Positions 31,909-43,112 of a stretch of 64,000 bases of DNA are shown one piece after another (the first letter of the stretch is position 1; each line of letters starts with the position of its first letter). The DNA is taken from positions 6,144,501-6,208,500 of the forward strand of contig JAJKFL010000011.1 of NCBI GenBank assembly GCA_021186555.1, given 5' to 3'. A model generated the notes under the pieces. That model was given only the letters and a program-made list of their open reading frames with translations, had not been told where the DNA came from and ran no database searches. The position numbers and the translations under genes were made by a program. This DNA comes from Reticulitermes speratus. Its lineage: Eukaryota; Arthropoda; Insecta; Blattodea; Rhinotermitidae.

Positions 31909-31950
31909 CCCCCTGATGATGGTCTAAGCAGACCGAAACATATGTCGGGG
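31909..31950 (+). ncRNA. Hammerhead-like ribozyme motif
   Basis: Plus-strand twin of the motif at 31764: identical core, stem II and stem III, stem I CCCC/GGGG. Transcription of either strand through the element would give one motif in sense. Confidence 0.72.
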
Positions 31951-32039
31951 AAAGTTATATATTACTATTATAATTTGATAGTGAAGTTGCATTTCGTTGG
32001 CTAATGTTCAGTGAAATTAAATTGCACGGTGAAGGTCAT

Positions 32040-32698
32040 ATAAAATACAACTTTCAGATGTTGGTGTAGTGGTAACACTGTAAGGCCGTATTTGGCCGGA
32101 AGAGGTTGTACTCTATTATAATGTCGTTCGTGTGACCGAGTACTTTGCCTGAAATTGTACTTCTTCGGGATCACAAGGCCGATATCGAAACAGCAGCTAC
32201 CCGTCACCAAACCTCGTATGACGATTCCCTCGAATTTCCTGGTATAAATATGTAATTAATACTTAAAAAGTGTTTTATTTTCGAAGAATTCAAAACGTCT
32301 GCAATTATTTTGGAAAGAAACGAAAGGATAGGCGATATCTTGTATACTTTACAGCTCGATCACGTGGTTCCCTCCACGTCGTATATCACCCGCTTTATCT
32401 GTTCTTAATTCCGCGAACAGAAGTGAAAGTGTTGAGATTAATTGTACGAAAGTTTGAAGATTAAACCTTTGAACTACACTGCCAACTATTACCGTGACTG
32501 TCACGTGGAATCCATGGCAGTGTGATGTGCAACCTGACTACTTAACACTTGATTAGAGATATACAACGTTTCCGCAACAACTTTGTCTGTGCTCACACGC
32601 TCGTGGAACGTGCTGTGACACCCGCATGTCTGGGCGACTTCAAAGTCTGCTAAATATTGGCATGGTAATGAGATAGCGACATTAGAACAGTCGCTAAA
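32040..32698. other. Unassigned sequence
   Basis: Nothing recognised. Confidence 0.35.
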
Positions 32699-32699
32699 T

Positions 32700-32765
32700 G
32701 GTCTAGACCGTTGTACCTAGAGGTCTAGACCGTTGTATCTAGAGGTCTAGACCGTTGTACCTAGA
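32700..32765 (+). repeat. Three copies of a 22-bp unit
   Basis: GGTCTAGACCGTTGTACCTA-type units begin at 32700, 32722 and 32744. Each holds the palindrome GGTCTAGACC. One base differs in the middle copy. Confidence 0.9.
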
Positions 32766-32994
32766 GGTGAAAGACAGGAGAGAGGCTGTATGCGTATTTT
32801 TGAATGGTTCATTTTCGTAGTTAAATCAGCGGTTCTCAGTCTTCTTTCTGTCGCGACGCACTTTATAGTACTGTAGACCTTCGAATTAACGTTAGTGCGC
32901 GGTATGTAATGAGCTGTTTTGAAGCAAAGACTTTGTTATTAGAACTTGTAAGCTTAAAAGGACTGTAATTAAACAAAATCAGCTACTGTGCACG

Positions 32995-33082
<88 letters not shown>

Positions 33083-33671
33083 ATCTATCTATCTATATAT
33101 TTATCTGTCTGTCTATCTATCTATATCTATCTATCTATCTATCTATCTATATATATATTTATCTATCTGTCTGTCTGCCTATCTATCTATCTATCTATCT
33201 ATATCTATCTATCTATCTAACTGTCTGTCTATCTCTATCTATCTGTCTATCTATTTATCTATCTATCTATCTATCTCTCTATCTATCTATCTATCTGTCT
33301 GTCTGTCTGTCTATCTCTATCTATCTATCTATCTCTCTGTCTGTCTATCTATCTATCTCTCTATCTATCTGTCTATCTATCTAGCTATCTATCTATCTAT
33401 CTATCAATCTATCTGTCTGTCTATCTATGTACCTATATATGTATCTAGCTAGCTAGCTGTCTATCCATCCATCCATCTATCTATCTATCTGTCTGTCTGT
33501 CTGTCTATCTATGTACCTATCTATGTATCTAACTAGCTAGCTGTCTATCCATCCATCCATCCATCTATCTAGCTATCTATCTATCTATCTATCTATCTAT
33601 GTACCTATCTATGTATCTAGCTAGCTAGCTGTCCATCCATCTATCTATCCATCCATCTATCTATGTATCTA

Positions 33672-33713
<42 letters not shown>
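32995..33713 (+). repeat. Tetranucleotide microsatellite (CTAT/CTGT)n
   Basis: About 720 bp of CTAT and CTGT tetramers with interruptions (CTAG, CATC, GTAC). The Tyr-Leu-Ser-Ile frame through it is an artefact. Confidence 0.98.
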
Positions 33714-34031
33714 ATCTCCTCTTTAATATTTCCATCCTATCTCATTTTCAATGTTCCTTTGAACACTTTCCAAGACAATCCTCCATCGACTTTCTGTATG
33801 CAGTTTTTAAAATCCATCATCGGAAATTTTACATTCTGCAAGGCAACCTACAAACATGCCCCTACATTCTTCACTTCAAGTGTCCATTAGTAATAGATGA
33901 GCAGCATAAACCCTCCAGTCCTTCTCCGCGCAAGATTACAAATTGCCAACTTCATTCCAACCGGTACAAAATATTGTATTTGTTTCTGTAATAAAAAGCT
34001 CATAATTTATATTCTACCACCTACGAAAGGA

Positions 34032-34330
34032 GTGCGCGGTTGGGCAGTTGGTTGAGGCACTGCGCTATAAGCTGGAAGATCGCAGGCTCGATCCCCGATT
34101 GTCATTGGAACTTTCATTGACAGAATTCTTCCGGTCGCACTATGGCCCTTAGGTCGACACAGCCTCTAACAGAAATGAGTACCAGGATAATTTTCTGACG
34201 GGTAAAGGCGTTCGGTGCGTAGGGCTGACAACCTTAACACCTTCATGTGCCGATTGTCTAGAAATTGTAGGAGCCTCAACCTCCTGGAACCCTCAGGGCC
34301 TGTCCAGGCCTGTGATGGGATTGCTTTACG
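34032..34330 (+). repeat. SINE family D copy
   Basis: Head GCAGTTGGTTGAGGCACTGC, then GGCTCGATCCCCGATTG, TCGCACTATGGCCCTTAGG, TTCATGTGCCGATTGTC and GGCCTGTGATGGGATTGC, with a short T-rich end. Confidence 0.8.
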
Positions 34331-34404
34331 TCTTTGTACTACCTAAATGTATTAATGTCCAGACTTACACAAAACGAGTGGCGAAGTTCGAGCCGAGATA
34401 ACAT

Positions 34405-34545
34405 AACCTGCACAGTGAGTAGGCTACGTGCTGGACGACCAAGCGAAAGTGGTTCGATTCCCTGAAGAGGCAGGGCTTTGTCTCTTATCCAAATTGTCCA
34501 CACTCGCTCTGAGGCTTCGTCTCTTTTATAAAGGCACACGGTTTA
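34405..34545 (+). repeat. SINE family F copy
   Basis: tRNA-like head AGTAGGCTACGTGCTGG with box B-like GTGGTTCGATTCCCTGAAG, then TCTCTTATCCAAATTGTCC and CTCTGAGGCTTCGTCTC. Matches 1600-1825 in reverse. Confidence 0.5.
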
Positions 34546-35084
34546 TGGTGTTTAGTGAAACACTCGGCGTTTTTATTACGACAATCATAAGAAACGTACA
34601 AATACAACATGCGATAAAACACAGACAGCCTTAATATAGCAGCAGGCTGTTTGTACTCGTACATTTAACACTAAGCTTTAAACGGTTGGCAGGTTTAACC
34701 TCTTTAACTGCTGTTTCATGTTTGTTCTATATTAAGCACTCAGTTACCTACTTATAACACTTGTTACCTTCCTCTAGTCAGATAAATAAATCCCTGAGTC
34801 ACGATTACGGTCACCAGACAACGTAACCTCTATTGTATTGAAATCGTACGCTGTCCTTTCCGTAACCAATAAATGCAGCACATATAATTATTTTTCAAAG
34901 TCTCAACATTCACAATGCTAGTTCTCACGTCCTTGAGAAGTCCATTTGATCGTCTAAAGAATACGCTAATTTCGGCGCTTTGTTAAAAATTTCGTAATAC
35001 ACTAAACCTGTCTACTTTGGACGGTTTTTAGCCAACTGACACCTAGAAGACTGTCTTGTCGCTTGTCTGCGACTGCTTATTATA

Positions 35085-35215
35085 CAAATCTGAAGACTTA
35101 GTTCTTCTGGGATGTTGCTCTATGTCAGCTGGTAAGTAGTTACCGATTTTTCAAAGGATCATCTCGGCTTTATCTTCAGGGTCATGCAATCCAAAAGGAA
35201 TGTCTCTGACTGTTT
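35085..35215. repeat. Family P element, degenerate arm
   Basis: TTCTTCTGGGATGTTGC, AGTAGTTACCGATTTTTC and TTATCTTCAGGGTCATGC keep the family P order, with the palindromic core lost. Confidence 0.45.
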
Positions 35216-35324
35216 ACCAGTCAACACACCGTGCACTTTCGACAAGAATTCAATCTTCAGCAACAATACAGTGACAACCTCAAACCTTTCATCGTCATAT
35301 ATACTTCTCAGACGTTTCGGTCCG

Positions 35325-35800
35325 TTGTGGACCTTGGCTTCCAGTAAAATCTTCCTCCAGTCCCGACGGTCTCTGGCTATTGCCTGCCTGTTTTTAATTC
35401 CCATTATATTTAAATCCTCTTCAACCTAGTCTCTCCATTTTTACGTGGTTTTCCTCTTTTTCTTGTCGCTGCCATTGTAAGTGTTGCAATTTGTTTTGGC
35501 ATTCTTTTGGTTAGCATTCTTTCAATATGACCGTAATATTTAGTGCAAGGAATTTTATAAATGTTACAATATCTTCCCCTTGTAATATGTCCTTTATCTC
35601 CTTGTTTCTCTAGCGTTCTCCTTCTTTCACGGGTCCATGTATTTTCCTTACAAATGTCCTTTCAAATATTTTTCGTTTCCTCTGTGGTCATTGTCCAAGT
35701 TTCTGACCCATAGGACAGTGTGGATCGCATTAGAGTTTCATATAGTTTAATATTTTGGGACAGGAATTTGGACCTGAAAATATTAACGTGTGCTACATAT
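35325..35800 (-). pseudogene. LINE-3 ORF2 C-terminal end
   Basis: On the minus strand, frames give SETLMRSTLSYGSETWTMTT-like text (the Y-G-x-E-T-W motif after the polymerase domain), then YGHIERMLTKRMPKQIATL, TRKRGKPRKNGETRLKRI and finally NSQRPSGLEEDF-like text. Order and motifs are those of an arthropod non-LTR element ORF2 tail, distinct from the two other LINE families in this window. Several frame breaks. Confidence 0.7.
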
Positions 35801-36002
35801 GCTTGATTTGCAGTCACGGTTTTGGAGCGAATACCTTTCCACTTTATGGTTTCATTCTTAAGACTAACCCGAACAATATGAAGCTATGGACGCCTTCAAA
35901 TTTAAAATCAACTGTTGTCAGGTTTTGAAGATATCATGATCAAATTTATAACTTCGAAAAATTTGCAGATTTTTGAGGCAGTATGAGAATTGCTTTTCAC
36001 AG

Positions 36003-36090
36003 CCGCCCAGTGGTCTAAGGCTTATACTGTATTCTGCTATTCATATAGTAAACCTGAATTCGCATCCCACTTACGGCATGGCTGCTTTTT
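36003..36090 (+). repeat. Degenerate tRNA-like SINE head
   Basis: CCGCCCAGTGGTCTAAGGC and TTCGCATCCCAC, followed by a T-rich tract, resemble the head of family B. The spacing is roughly right but no body follows. Confidence 0.35.
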
Positions 36091-36229
36091 TTTGTGCTTT
36101 TTTTTTTTGCTGTGAAGTTTGAGGTTATGCGAGGTGCCGATCTTCTCAAATCCTACAAGATGTTTACACGAAAGTTATATAAGCACCCAGAAAAAGGGCG
36201 CTCTGTGCTGATGGCCTGTAGCTCCATAC

Positions 36230-37015
36230 AAATAGAAACCAATCAGTAGAGGTCAAAACAGAACTCTTTATTATTAAAATCCCGGTCATAGCTACGTGTT
36301 TCGGCACACCTCAAGCCCTCTTCAAGCGGTATAAAACGTATAAACCATCCGCGGAATATACTACAGTGAAATCGTCTATCTTGGCCACTTTGGTTCCATT
36401 CCATCCCGCCTGCCTTATACAGGTGGCCAACTTATTAAACTACTTCAAGCTGTGAAAGTTGACATTTGCATTATCACTTGTGCAAATGTACAGTTCAGAG
36501 TGCAGAGACAAGTGATAGAGTTGGAATGCAGGCACTGTCAGTCGTTAGGGGCTTGAAGTACAGTAACGGTCTGCTGCTACCAGGAAACTGCAATATTTTG
36601 TCCATATTTGTGAAGAAAGCAGGGAGGTTGATTGGACAACAGGTAGTTCTTCTAATGCATCCGGATATCAGTGCATGTACAGTATGACACAAAAGTACAC
36701 AAATGTTTCGGTCAGCCACCACTGGAGGTTGAACTTATACGTTACCATAGCAATAGATGTTAAACTGTGGCCAAGTTTCAAATAAATAAGTGGCCAATTT
36801 ATGGAGTAAAAACGAGGTACAATATCATAGGAATTTGAAAGTGTGACCAACTGTGAAAGGTGGCCGACTTACGAGGATGGCCAACTTCACAGGTTTTACT
36901 TCAAAAGTTATAGAGTTAGTGCATACACATAATTGTCTGAAGATGGCTTGAGATCAGCTGAAATGTGTAGCTGTGTTTGTGTTTTAATAATAATTATTTG
37001 TTTTTACACCTGCTA
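36230..37015. mobile_element. Inverted-repeat element with ribozyme-like motifs (family M)
   Basis: The left arm (36236-36320, ACCAATCAGTAGAGGTC, TTATTATTAAAATCCCGG, GCTACGTGTTTCGG) is matched inversely by the right arm (36935-37015, CAGCTGAAATGTGTAGCTG, GTTTTAATAATAATTATTTG, TATTTATTGGTTTTG). Both arms carry a CUGAAGA-like / GAAAC hairpin. About 600 bp of unrelated sequence lie between the arms. Confidence 0.6.
36937..36974 (+). ncRNA. Degenerate hammerhead-like motif
   Basis: CUGAAGA, U, GGCU-UGAGAUC-AGCU, GAAAUGUGUA. The core before stem II is intact but stem III and stem I are weak. Confidence 0.35.
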
Positions 37016-37205
37016 TTTATTGGTTTTGTTTGCAGATAAAACGCAAAGGGATTAAGCAATTGTGTTAAGGTGTAGAAGGTTAGAGTCCAATAATAAACGT
37101 TTGTGTACGTAGTAATGACTTTCATTGTGTAGCACATAACACATGTCCTAGGAACTGCATGTACCATACATTATTGGAATGGTCTTTAGTGTTATTATCA
37201 TTACT

Positions 37206-37461
37206 TTTTTTTTTATAGCGCCAGCCCCTACTGGGCCAGGGCCTCCTCATTGCGGAGGCTTCACGATCACACACTCAGACACACCACACTCGGTAGGACT
37301 CCTCTGGACGAGTGATCAGCCCGTCGCAGAAACCTCTACCTGAAAACACACAGTATTCATAAGAGACAGACTTCCATGCCCCCACCGGGATTCGAACCCG
37401 CAATCTCAGCAAGCGAACAGCCGCAGACCCACGTCTTAGACCGCGCGGCCACTCGGACCGG
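37206..37461 (-). repeat. SINE family B copy
   Basis: Minus strand: GGCCGCGCGGTCTAAGACG, box B GCGGGTTCGAATCCCGGTGG, AGGTTTCTGCGACGGGCTG, CCAGAGGAGTCCTACCGAGT, TGAAGCCTCCGCAATGAGG and a poly-A end (T-run at 37206-37216). Confidence 0.87.
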
Positions 37462-37554
37462 CTACTGTTATTACCATATTCTTACTAATTTTCATTCACG
37501 TCTTTAACTTGAGTAGAAATTAATGATACCATAAAAACAAGAGATAAATGTATA

Positions 37555-37930
37555 ATAACGTAACATTATGGTACTTTCGTGTAGTCATTGTTGCCGTGGA
37601 AACGCAACAATACGTCCGCTGTTTTATTTTTGTTCACCCACATGTAGCTGTCAGTCAGCAATATAAAAGTTTTCATTGTTGACTTGGAAATGCAACAATG
37701 GGCTCCCTTCGCATTGTTGGCCAGCTACAAAATATTTGTTTCTTCTGTCAACAATATAAACGTAGCTACTTAGGTCTCCATGTAAAGTGCCCGATGTTTT
37801 GTCCGACTTTGACCAAATTTGGAATTTCTTGACAGATTTCCTTAAAAAAAAGTCCGCCATACCAAATTTCACGTAAATCTATCCAGTGGGAGCCGCGCTG
37901 ATAAACGCGGACGGACAGACGGACATGATG
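37555..37930 (-). repeat. Dispersed repeat family R copy
   Basis: Reverse complement shows GTCCGTCTGTCCGTCCGCG, GGCTCCCACTGGATAGATTT and GTGAAATTTGGTATGGCGG, aligned with the copies at 38905 and 61255. Confidence 0.55.
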
Positions 37931-38904
37931 AAACTAACAGACGCTTTAGCGACTTAAGCAAACTCGTCTAACGACTGGTCCTTACCGTAAACCGAGAAGG
38001 TGACTTTTACTGGGAACGAAACGTAATTTTATAACTGAGGTTAAATGGCGAATCGCTCGTATGAGCACCAAATATCTCTTACGCCTTAAAATTTGCTGTG
38101 TACCAGTCGCTACAGTGGAGACTGGTAAGAGTGGCTCAGGGACACGTTTCAAAGGCCGTTTCCTCGTGTGATGAATCGATTCTTTGTAAAAAGAATTTGA
38201 GTGTGAGGTATTTCTGTTGCAACGTGTGAAGAAAAGGTGAATGCCTCCCCGTCATAAATAACAGGAGCGACCCGCAAGGGGGCCGCGCGCCACGCTCATT
38301 TGGTAACAGGCGACACAATCCATACATAATACCTCTCTCTCTTAGCAGGTGGTATGTCCCTTCGTGATGAGTTCAACCTCCCACTCTCCGACCCCTCTCT
38401 AAATTAAGAGGTCAAGGTAGTGTCGTCGAATCCAGAGATAAGGCGCCTGAATTTGTTGGAGGTCCGGGTTAGAATTTCTGGCACGCACTTTCTGTTATTG
38501 AAATAAAGTCGACCCTTTGAGCTGCATGGCTTGTGGCTGTCTGGTTATTGACGTCGCTGTTTGCACCGTAGAGTGCGTAAGGTTTTGGTAGAATGAGGGC
38601 GTTATGTCATTGAAGTTACGGTAGTGGTATTTGTCTGGGGAGAATGAAGCGAATTATGACAAACCTCTGTCGCCATTGTGGTAATGCAGACGAGAGCCTA
38701 GGCCAGTGTACAGAAAACTTTATCGCATAATGACCATTTGAAAACACCCAAACACTGTGCAGGATATAAACCAGTTCACAACAAAAGTCTCTTTGTCAAG
38801 AAAAATTTATTTTACATGAAACGTTTAAGAGACTAATATTACTCACAATTAATTACCAGTGAAACTTTATATAGCAACTAATTTTTATTTAATTTTAGGG
38901 CTTA

Positions 38905-39395
38905 CATTGTTTTTAGGCGCATCCGCAAAATTAAGAAAACGACTATTAGCTTCGTCGTGGCTGCCTGCTTGTCTCTCTGTCCGTCTGTGTCTGTCCGTAC
39001 ACATAGAACAACTCGGCACCCACTGGACGGATTTTCATAAAATTTGATATTTGAATATTTTTCGAAAAACTGTCGAGAAAATTCAAGTTTCTTTAAAACC
39101 TGACAACAATAACGGGTACTTTACATGAAGACCTATGCACCTTTATGATAATATATCGTACAGTTCTTAGAATGAGAAATGTTTCAGACAAAGGTGTAGA
39201 TAAAATCAAAACACACATTCTGTGTTCAATAATTTTTTCCTCGAAAATCGTGTCGTTTATCAGATAATGTGGAAAAATATGGTACAACCAGACAGCCCAC
39301 AGATGACAATATAATACAGCGCATGCGCTTTGCATGCTGGATAACTAAGGCACACAGGATATGTAATACCGCTTTTCCACAGCAACAATGGAATC
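38905..39395 (+). repeat. Dispersed repeat family R, longest copy
   Basis: GACTATTAGCTTCGTCGTGG, GTCCGTCTGTGTCTGTCCG, CACTGGACGGATTTTCATAA, ACGGGTACTTTACATGAAGA, TTAGAATGAGAAATGTTTCA and GCGCATGCGCTTTGCATGC occur in order. The first 330 bp align with 61255-61580, the last 175 bp with the inverse of 543-745. No ORF. Confidence 0.7.
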
Positions 39396-39547
39396 TGACC
39401 CCAATGTCAAAAAGCCGAAACATGTAGGGACAAATGTTAATACTTTTTTGTCGTATTTTGTGCCATATTTTGTACTCTTTTGGATTTATTCTAATAATTA
39501 TTTCAGAGGTACATGGAAACATATATATCATAAAGTTAACTACCTGT

Positions 39548-39735
39548 CATTTGGCGAATTTATGAAACAGAACACTGGAGATCTTCGCTCTTCTGGGATG
39601 TTATGCGGCCTAGATTGTTGGTTATTTACCGACGTTTCGGGACAGCCTATCGGTCCCATTTCCAAGGGTCAAGCAGCATAACTTCCCAGAAGAGCGAAGA
39701 TCTCATTTACACCGCAACAGAAGCCTGAAATCATA
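39548..39735. repeat. Family P hairpin element, both arms
   Basis: GAGATCTTCGCTCTTCTGGG at the left is mirrored by CCCAGAAGAGCGAAGATCTC at the right (perfect 20-bp inverse). Between them lie TTTACCGACGTTTCGGGAC and CCATTTCCAAGGGTCAAGC. Confidence 0.85.
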
Positions 39736-40299
39736 CACAGAAGAAGGGAGTTTATAAAAATTCTCCACCGCTTCTCCTTAACACAGTTTTTACCACATAG
39801 AGTCACTGATCTATCTTGAGTCTGGTTATCGGGCTGTGTTATAATCTGCAGCCAGTGTCAGGTTGAAGAGGAAATCTGAGTGAAATGTAGTTTACAACTC
39901 ACAAGTCAAGGTGATGGCTGACTGGTGTCTAATACTTCCAAGACAGGATGTCAGTGCTGTATTATGAGTTTCCATTGAGCATAATCGCGTGAAGTTCCAG
40001 GAAAGCAAATTGTAGCGCCTCGGGTTAAGTAAAGCAACTGAGGATATGTGCAGTGGGCCAAGTAAGATAGTCAGCAAAGAACTATGTTCTATTGCCAGTT
40101 CTTACGTTGATTTAAATTAGAAGTATTACTAATATCCTTCAGTGTGGTCCTTCGTCAGTAAGTTTATACCAGAGCTCCTCTCTGTATTCAAGAAAAGGAA
40201 AATTTTGTGTGCACTACAAGATCCTACAAATTATTCCCTTCGCTTTCATTTATTCAACCATTCAACCATTCATTCATTCATTTATTATTTACCAAACAT

Positions 40300-40672
40300 G
40301 TGATTCCAATTGAGAACGAATTGTCTTCTGGACTTTGTCCATCGTGCGGATAAAATATAAAAATATATAAACTCACGACGTTTCGGAAGCTGGTTCTTCT
40401 TCCGTCTTCTTATTCTTATAGTCTTGGTATTCTTATAGCAGTGGTTCTGCCGGCTGAGGTTGTAGAGTGATTGAGATTAGCTCGGTCCAAAAAGGACCCA
40501 ACTGAGTAGGTGTCTTCCCTCCCTTCACCTGAAGACGGAAGAAGAACCAGCTTCCGAAACGTCGTGATTTTATATATTTTTATATTTTATCCGGACGATG
40601 GATAAAGTCCAGAAGACAATTGGTTTCTCAAGGTTATATACCATCGTCAGAAACTTTTAGAATTTATGTGAT
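40300..40672. mobile_element. Inverted-repeat element with hammerhead-like motif (family Q)
   Basis: The arms ATTGTCTTCTGGACTTTGTC and GATAAAGTCCAGAAGACAAT, with CACGACGTTTCGGAAGCTGG and CCAGCTTCCGAAACGTCGTG, are near-perfect inverses. A second copy is at 26318. The plus-strand motif at 40525 is complete. Confidence 0.8.
40525..40567 (+). ncRNA. Hammerhead-like motif with loopless stem III
   Basis: UCAC, CUGAAGA, C, GGAAG-loop-CUUCC, GAAAC GUC, GUGA. Stem I is UCAC/GUGA. Stem III is AC/GU with no loop, so a single molecule cannot close it; a dimer could. Confidence 0.5.
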
Positions 40673-40679
40673 TCCAAGT

Positions 40680-41700
40680 TAAAAAAACTGAAATCCCAAT
40701 TTTTTTTAAAGTTGGGATCCCAGGTTTAGTAAATAATTGTGCCTTATGTAAATAATTGTGTTGTGCTTTTCTTACATACATTTGTATTAGCACGAAAACT
40801 AGATCCGAAATATGTTGCTAAGCTGTAAGTACCATAATAAGAAATATTTTTGTTCCGACTCGAAAATTTACATTTACTTCTTGTATCTTAACCACTGCAC
40901 AGTGGAATACACAATTAACAAGTTTACTTACTCAATGTTGCAGGACTTACCCTAGCGGCGCTAAATTCCACGTAAGATACACTGGTGAAAGTCGTGAAGG
41001 CAGTCAAGAATTGCAAGTTTTAAGTGTCAAGGGATAGGCGATAGGTAATTTCCTATCAAAATTAATAATCTGTCTTCCGGCAATACATTTGTACAGGTAA
41101 TAGTAGAACTCAAACGTGTTACTTGACAGTACACTTAAGTAGACAAAACTTCAACTTCCTCATCCCGTCTTACGTCCAGAGAGCTGGATGTATGCACTTG
41201 TTACTTTCTCATACTCTACAGTGTGGTCTCACATTCTCAGTCAGAAGCAAATGAACCTGCCATTAAAAGCAGATACTGTTGCTGACTGTGAAGTTTGCAG
41301 TTGACCTTGGCAGTAGTTCGCGTTGGGAAAAACCGTGCAGTGATAAAGACTCATGTTTTTGGCAGGATCTATACATTTTTCTCTTTGACAGTTGTTGTGA
41401 GTGTTAGAGGGACTCTACGCTCTTTGGGCAGGTCAACTGCATTCTCTTGAGTAAATTACTTTACACACAAGCTTTAGGCTATTTAAATTGTTGCTCTTAG
41501 TAAAAAGTGCCTCCGCTCTGAGATCGTGTCATTTGATTAAGCTGGACAAAGTGGATCAAGAAGGCACTGGCTGCAGCCTGAGAACAGGAACAAAAAGAAA
41601 ACTGAAGCAGTTTAAAAAGAGAACGGGAAATTCCAATCGATAAAGTCTATATAACTATAATGCGTGAAATGTAAAATGTTGATGTGAAGTTTCAACGTTT

Positions 41701-41738
<38 letters not shown>

Positions 41739-42060
41739 ATTACTCGAAGCATGCACTTGTTTGGTTCGCATGACTGCTTTCTGATTATCATTTTTACATG
41801 CTGGTCTAACTTGAATATTCTTCATGCAATTCCTCTCACTGCATTGTTGTGGTACACACACGTTTAGAAACTCTGAAATGTTTATACGAATATTTGTCAT
41901 ATCGCCCCTATTTTGTGAAAAGGGGACAATCCACAAAATATCAATTTTACAGGAGAAGGAAGAAGGTGGCTCTGTTTTACATATGATAAATGCTTTGACA
42001 GCTACGATGTCCCCCACATATCTTGGTTATTCTTGAAGATGCAGTTGTCATCTTTGTACA
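40680..42060. other. Unassigned sequence with a (GT)n tract
   Basis: A (GT)n microsatellite lies at 41704-41736. I recognise nothing else. Confidence 0.4.
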
Positions 42061-42068
42061 TATTGGAG

Positions 42069-42537
42069 CAGCGGTCGCCAACCATTCGGACCTCACGGAC
42101 CACTAAACTCACAATTTTGAATCCCGCGGACCACTAACATCAATTTTTTTTTTTAAAAAGGTACAAACATCTATAAAATAATGATCATAAAAGTTCCATT
42201 TTATTAATATGAAATGCACTTGTTTAATTACTCGTATAACAAAATTATTAGTGTGATATTTGTTGCTGCTTGTTTGAAATAAGTTTATAAATTCTTGGCT
42301 CCAATTATGTCACTGCAACACGGAGAGCCGTTTGTATTTCAAGCCGACAACGGTACTTGTTTTTAATTGCCGTAACAGATGAGAATGTCTTTTCACACAA
42401 ATAGGTTGTTGCAAATGGAATCAAAATTTTGATGGCTTTTTCACTGAACACTGTCCAATGTCCAAATTTCTCCACGGACCACCAAAATCTTCTCGTGGAC
42501 CATCAGTGGTCCGCGGACCACCGGTTGGCGACCGCTG
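42069..42537 (-). mobile_element. Internally deleted hAT transposon
   Basis: The terminal repeats CAGCGGTCGCCAACC (42069) and GGTTGGCGACCGCTG (to 42537) are perfect inverses, and subterminal GCGGACCAC words recur at both ends. The flanking 8-mers (TATTGGAG, TCATAGAG) agree at 5 of 8 positions, a decayed target duplication. It contains the tail of a hAT transposase. Confidence 0.85.
42298..42455 (-). pseudogene. hAT transposase C-terminal (dimerisation) relic
   Basis: Minus strand reads FSEKAIKILIPFATTYLCEK, then TFSSVTAIKNKYRCRLEIQT and ALRVAVT before a TAA, then LEPRIYKL. The L-P-F-A-T-T-Y-L-C-E block and the following S-S-V-T-A-I-K are typical of the hAT dimerisation region near the C-terminus. 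The DNA-binding and catalytic parts are absent. Not functional. Confidence 0.85.
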
Positions 42538-42844
42538 TCATAGAGGACCATAAATTGAATGATTTGCTATACATAACTCCATTTAGCTTACAGAAGCAGT
42601 TAGTCCCTTTTTACAAAAGAGGGGCGATATGTTAAGTCTAAATCTGTTGACGAACATCTTTTTCTTTAACTGACACATGTACCGAAAATTTAACAATTCT
42701 CTGGTTAAGAGGCACCTTGTAGTACAAGCTGACTTTGCTTATGCCGTGAGGCAAAATTAAGACATTTTAAGTTGTTAAATAATTTATGTCTCAAAACAGA
42801 GACCAACTACACCTAATGGGTCCAACAGATTGGGTTTCATAACC

Positions 42845-43112
42845 TTGATTTTAGGCTTCCACCGCGATGATGATGAGATCTGCGCTCTTCTGGGAGATTA
42901 CGCAGCGTCATGTGGTAATTTTTTTACCGACGTTTCGGGACGTATCGGTCCCATCTTCACGGGTCAAGAGTCCGAATAGGTTGCTGGTTTCTTTATTTCC
43001 TACTCGGACTTTGACCCGTTAAGATGAGACCGACACTTTGTCCCGAAACGTCGGTAAACAATTACCACACGACGCCAAGTAATATCTCAGAAGAGCGCAG
43101 ATCTCTGGGTTT
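42845..43112. repeat. Family P element with two core hairpins
   Basis: Left and right each carry the TTACCGACGTTTCGGGAC / GTCCCGAAACGTCGGTAAA unit, in opposite orientation, framed by GAGATCTGCGCTCTTCTGGG and CTCAGAAGAGCGCAGATCTC. The most complete member of the family here. Confidence 0.85.

Larger units (their letters stand above)
31700..32032. mobile_element. Symmetrical element with two hammerhead-like motifs (family H)
   Basis: Arms of about 140 bp pair almost perfectly (31705-31848 against 31870-32010), from CCAACGAAATGCAACTTCAC to GTGAAGTTGCATTTCGTTGG, meeting around TGTTACACACAAACTATAAT. Each arm has a complete motif, one on each strand. The right end has TTGCACGGTGA at 32021, the family end motif. 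No ORF. The near-identity of the arms shows either recent origin or gene conversion. Confidence 0.88.

Noticed and set aside
32829-32880. hAT left end (CAGCGGTTCTCAGTCTTC)
   Set aside because: No matching right end found; could be an isolated end or chance.
32995-33713. 150-codon Tyr-Leu-Ser-Ile-rich frame
   Set aside because: It is a translation of the CTAT/CTGT microsatellite.
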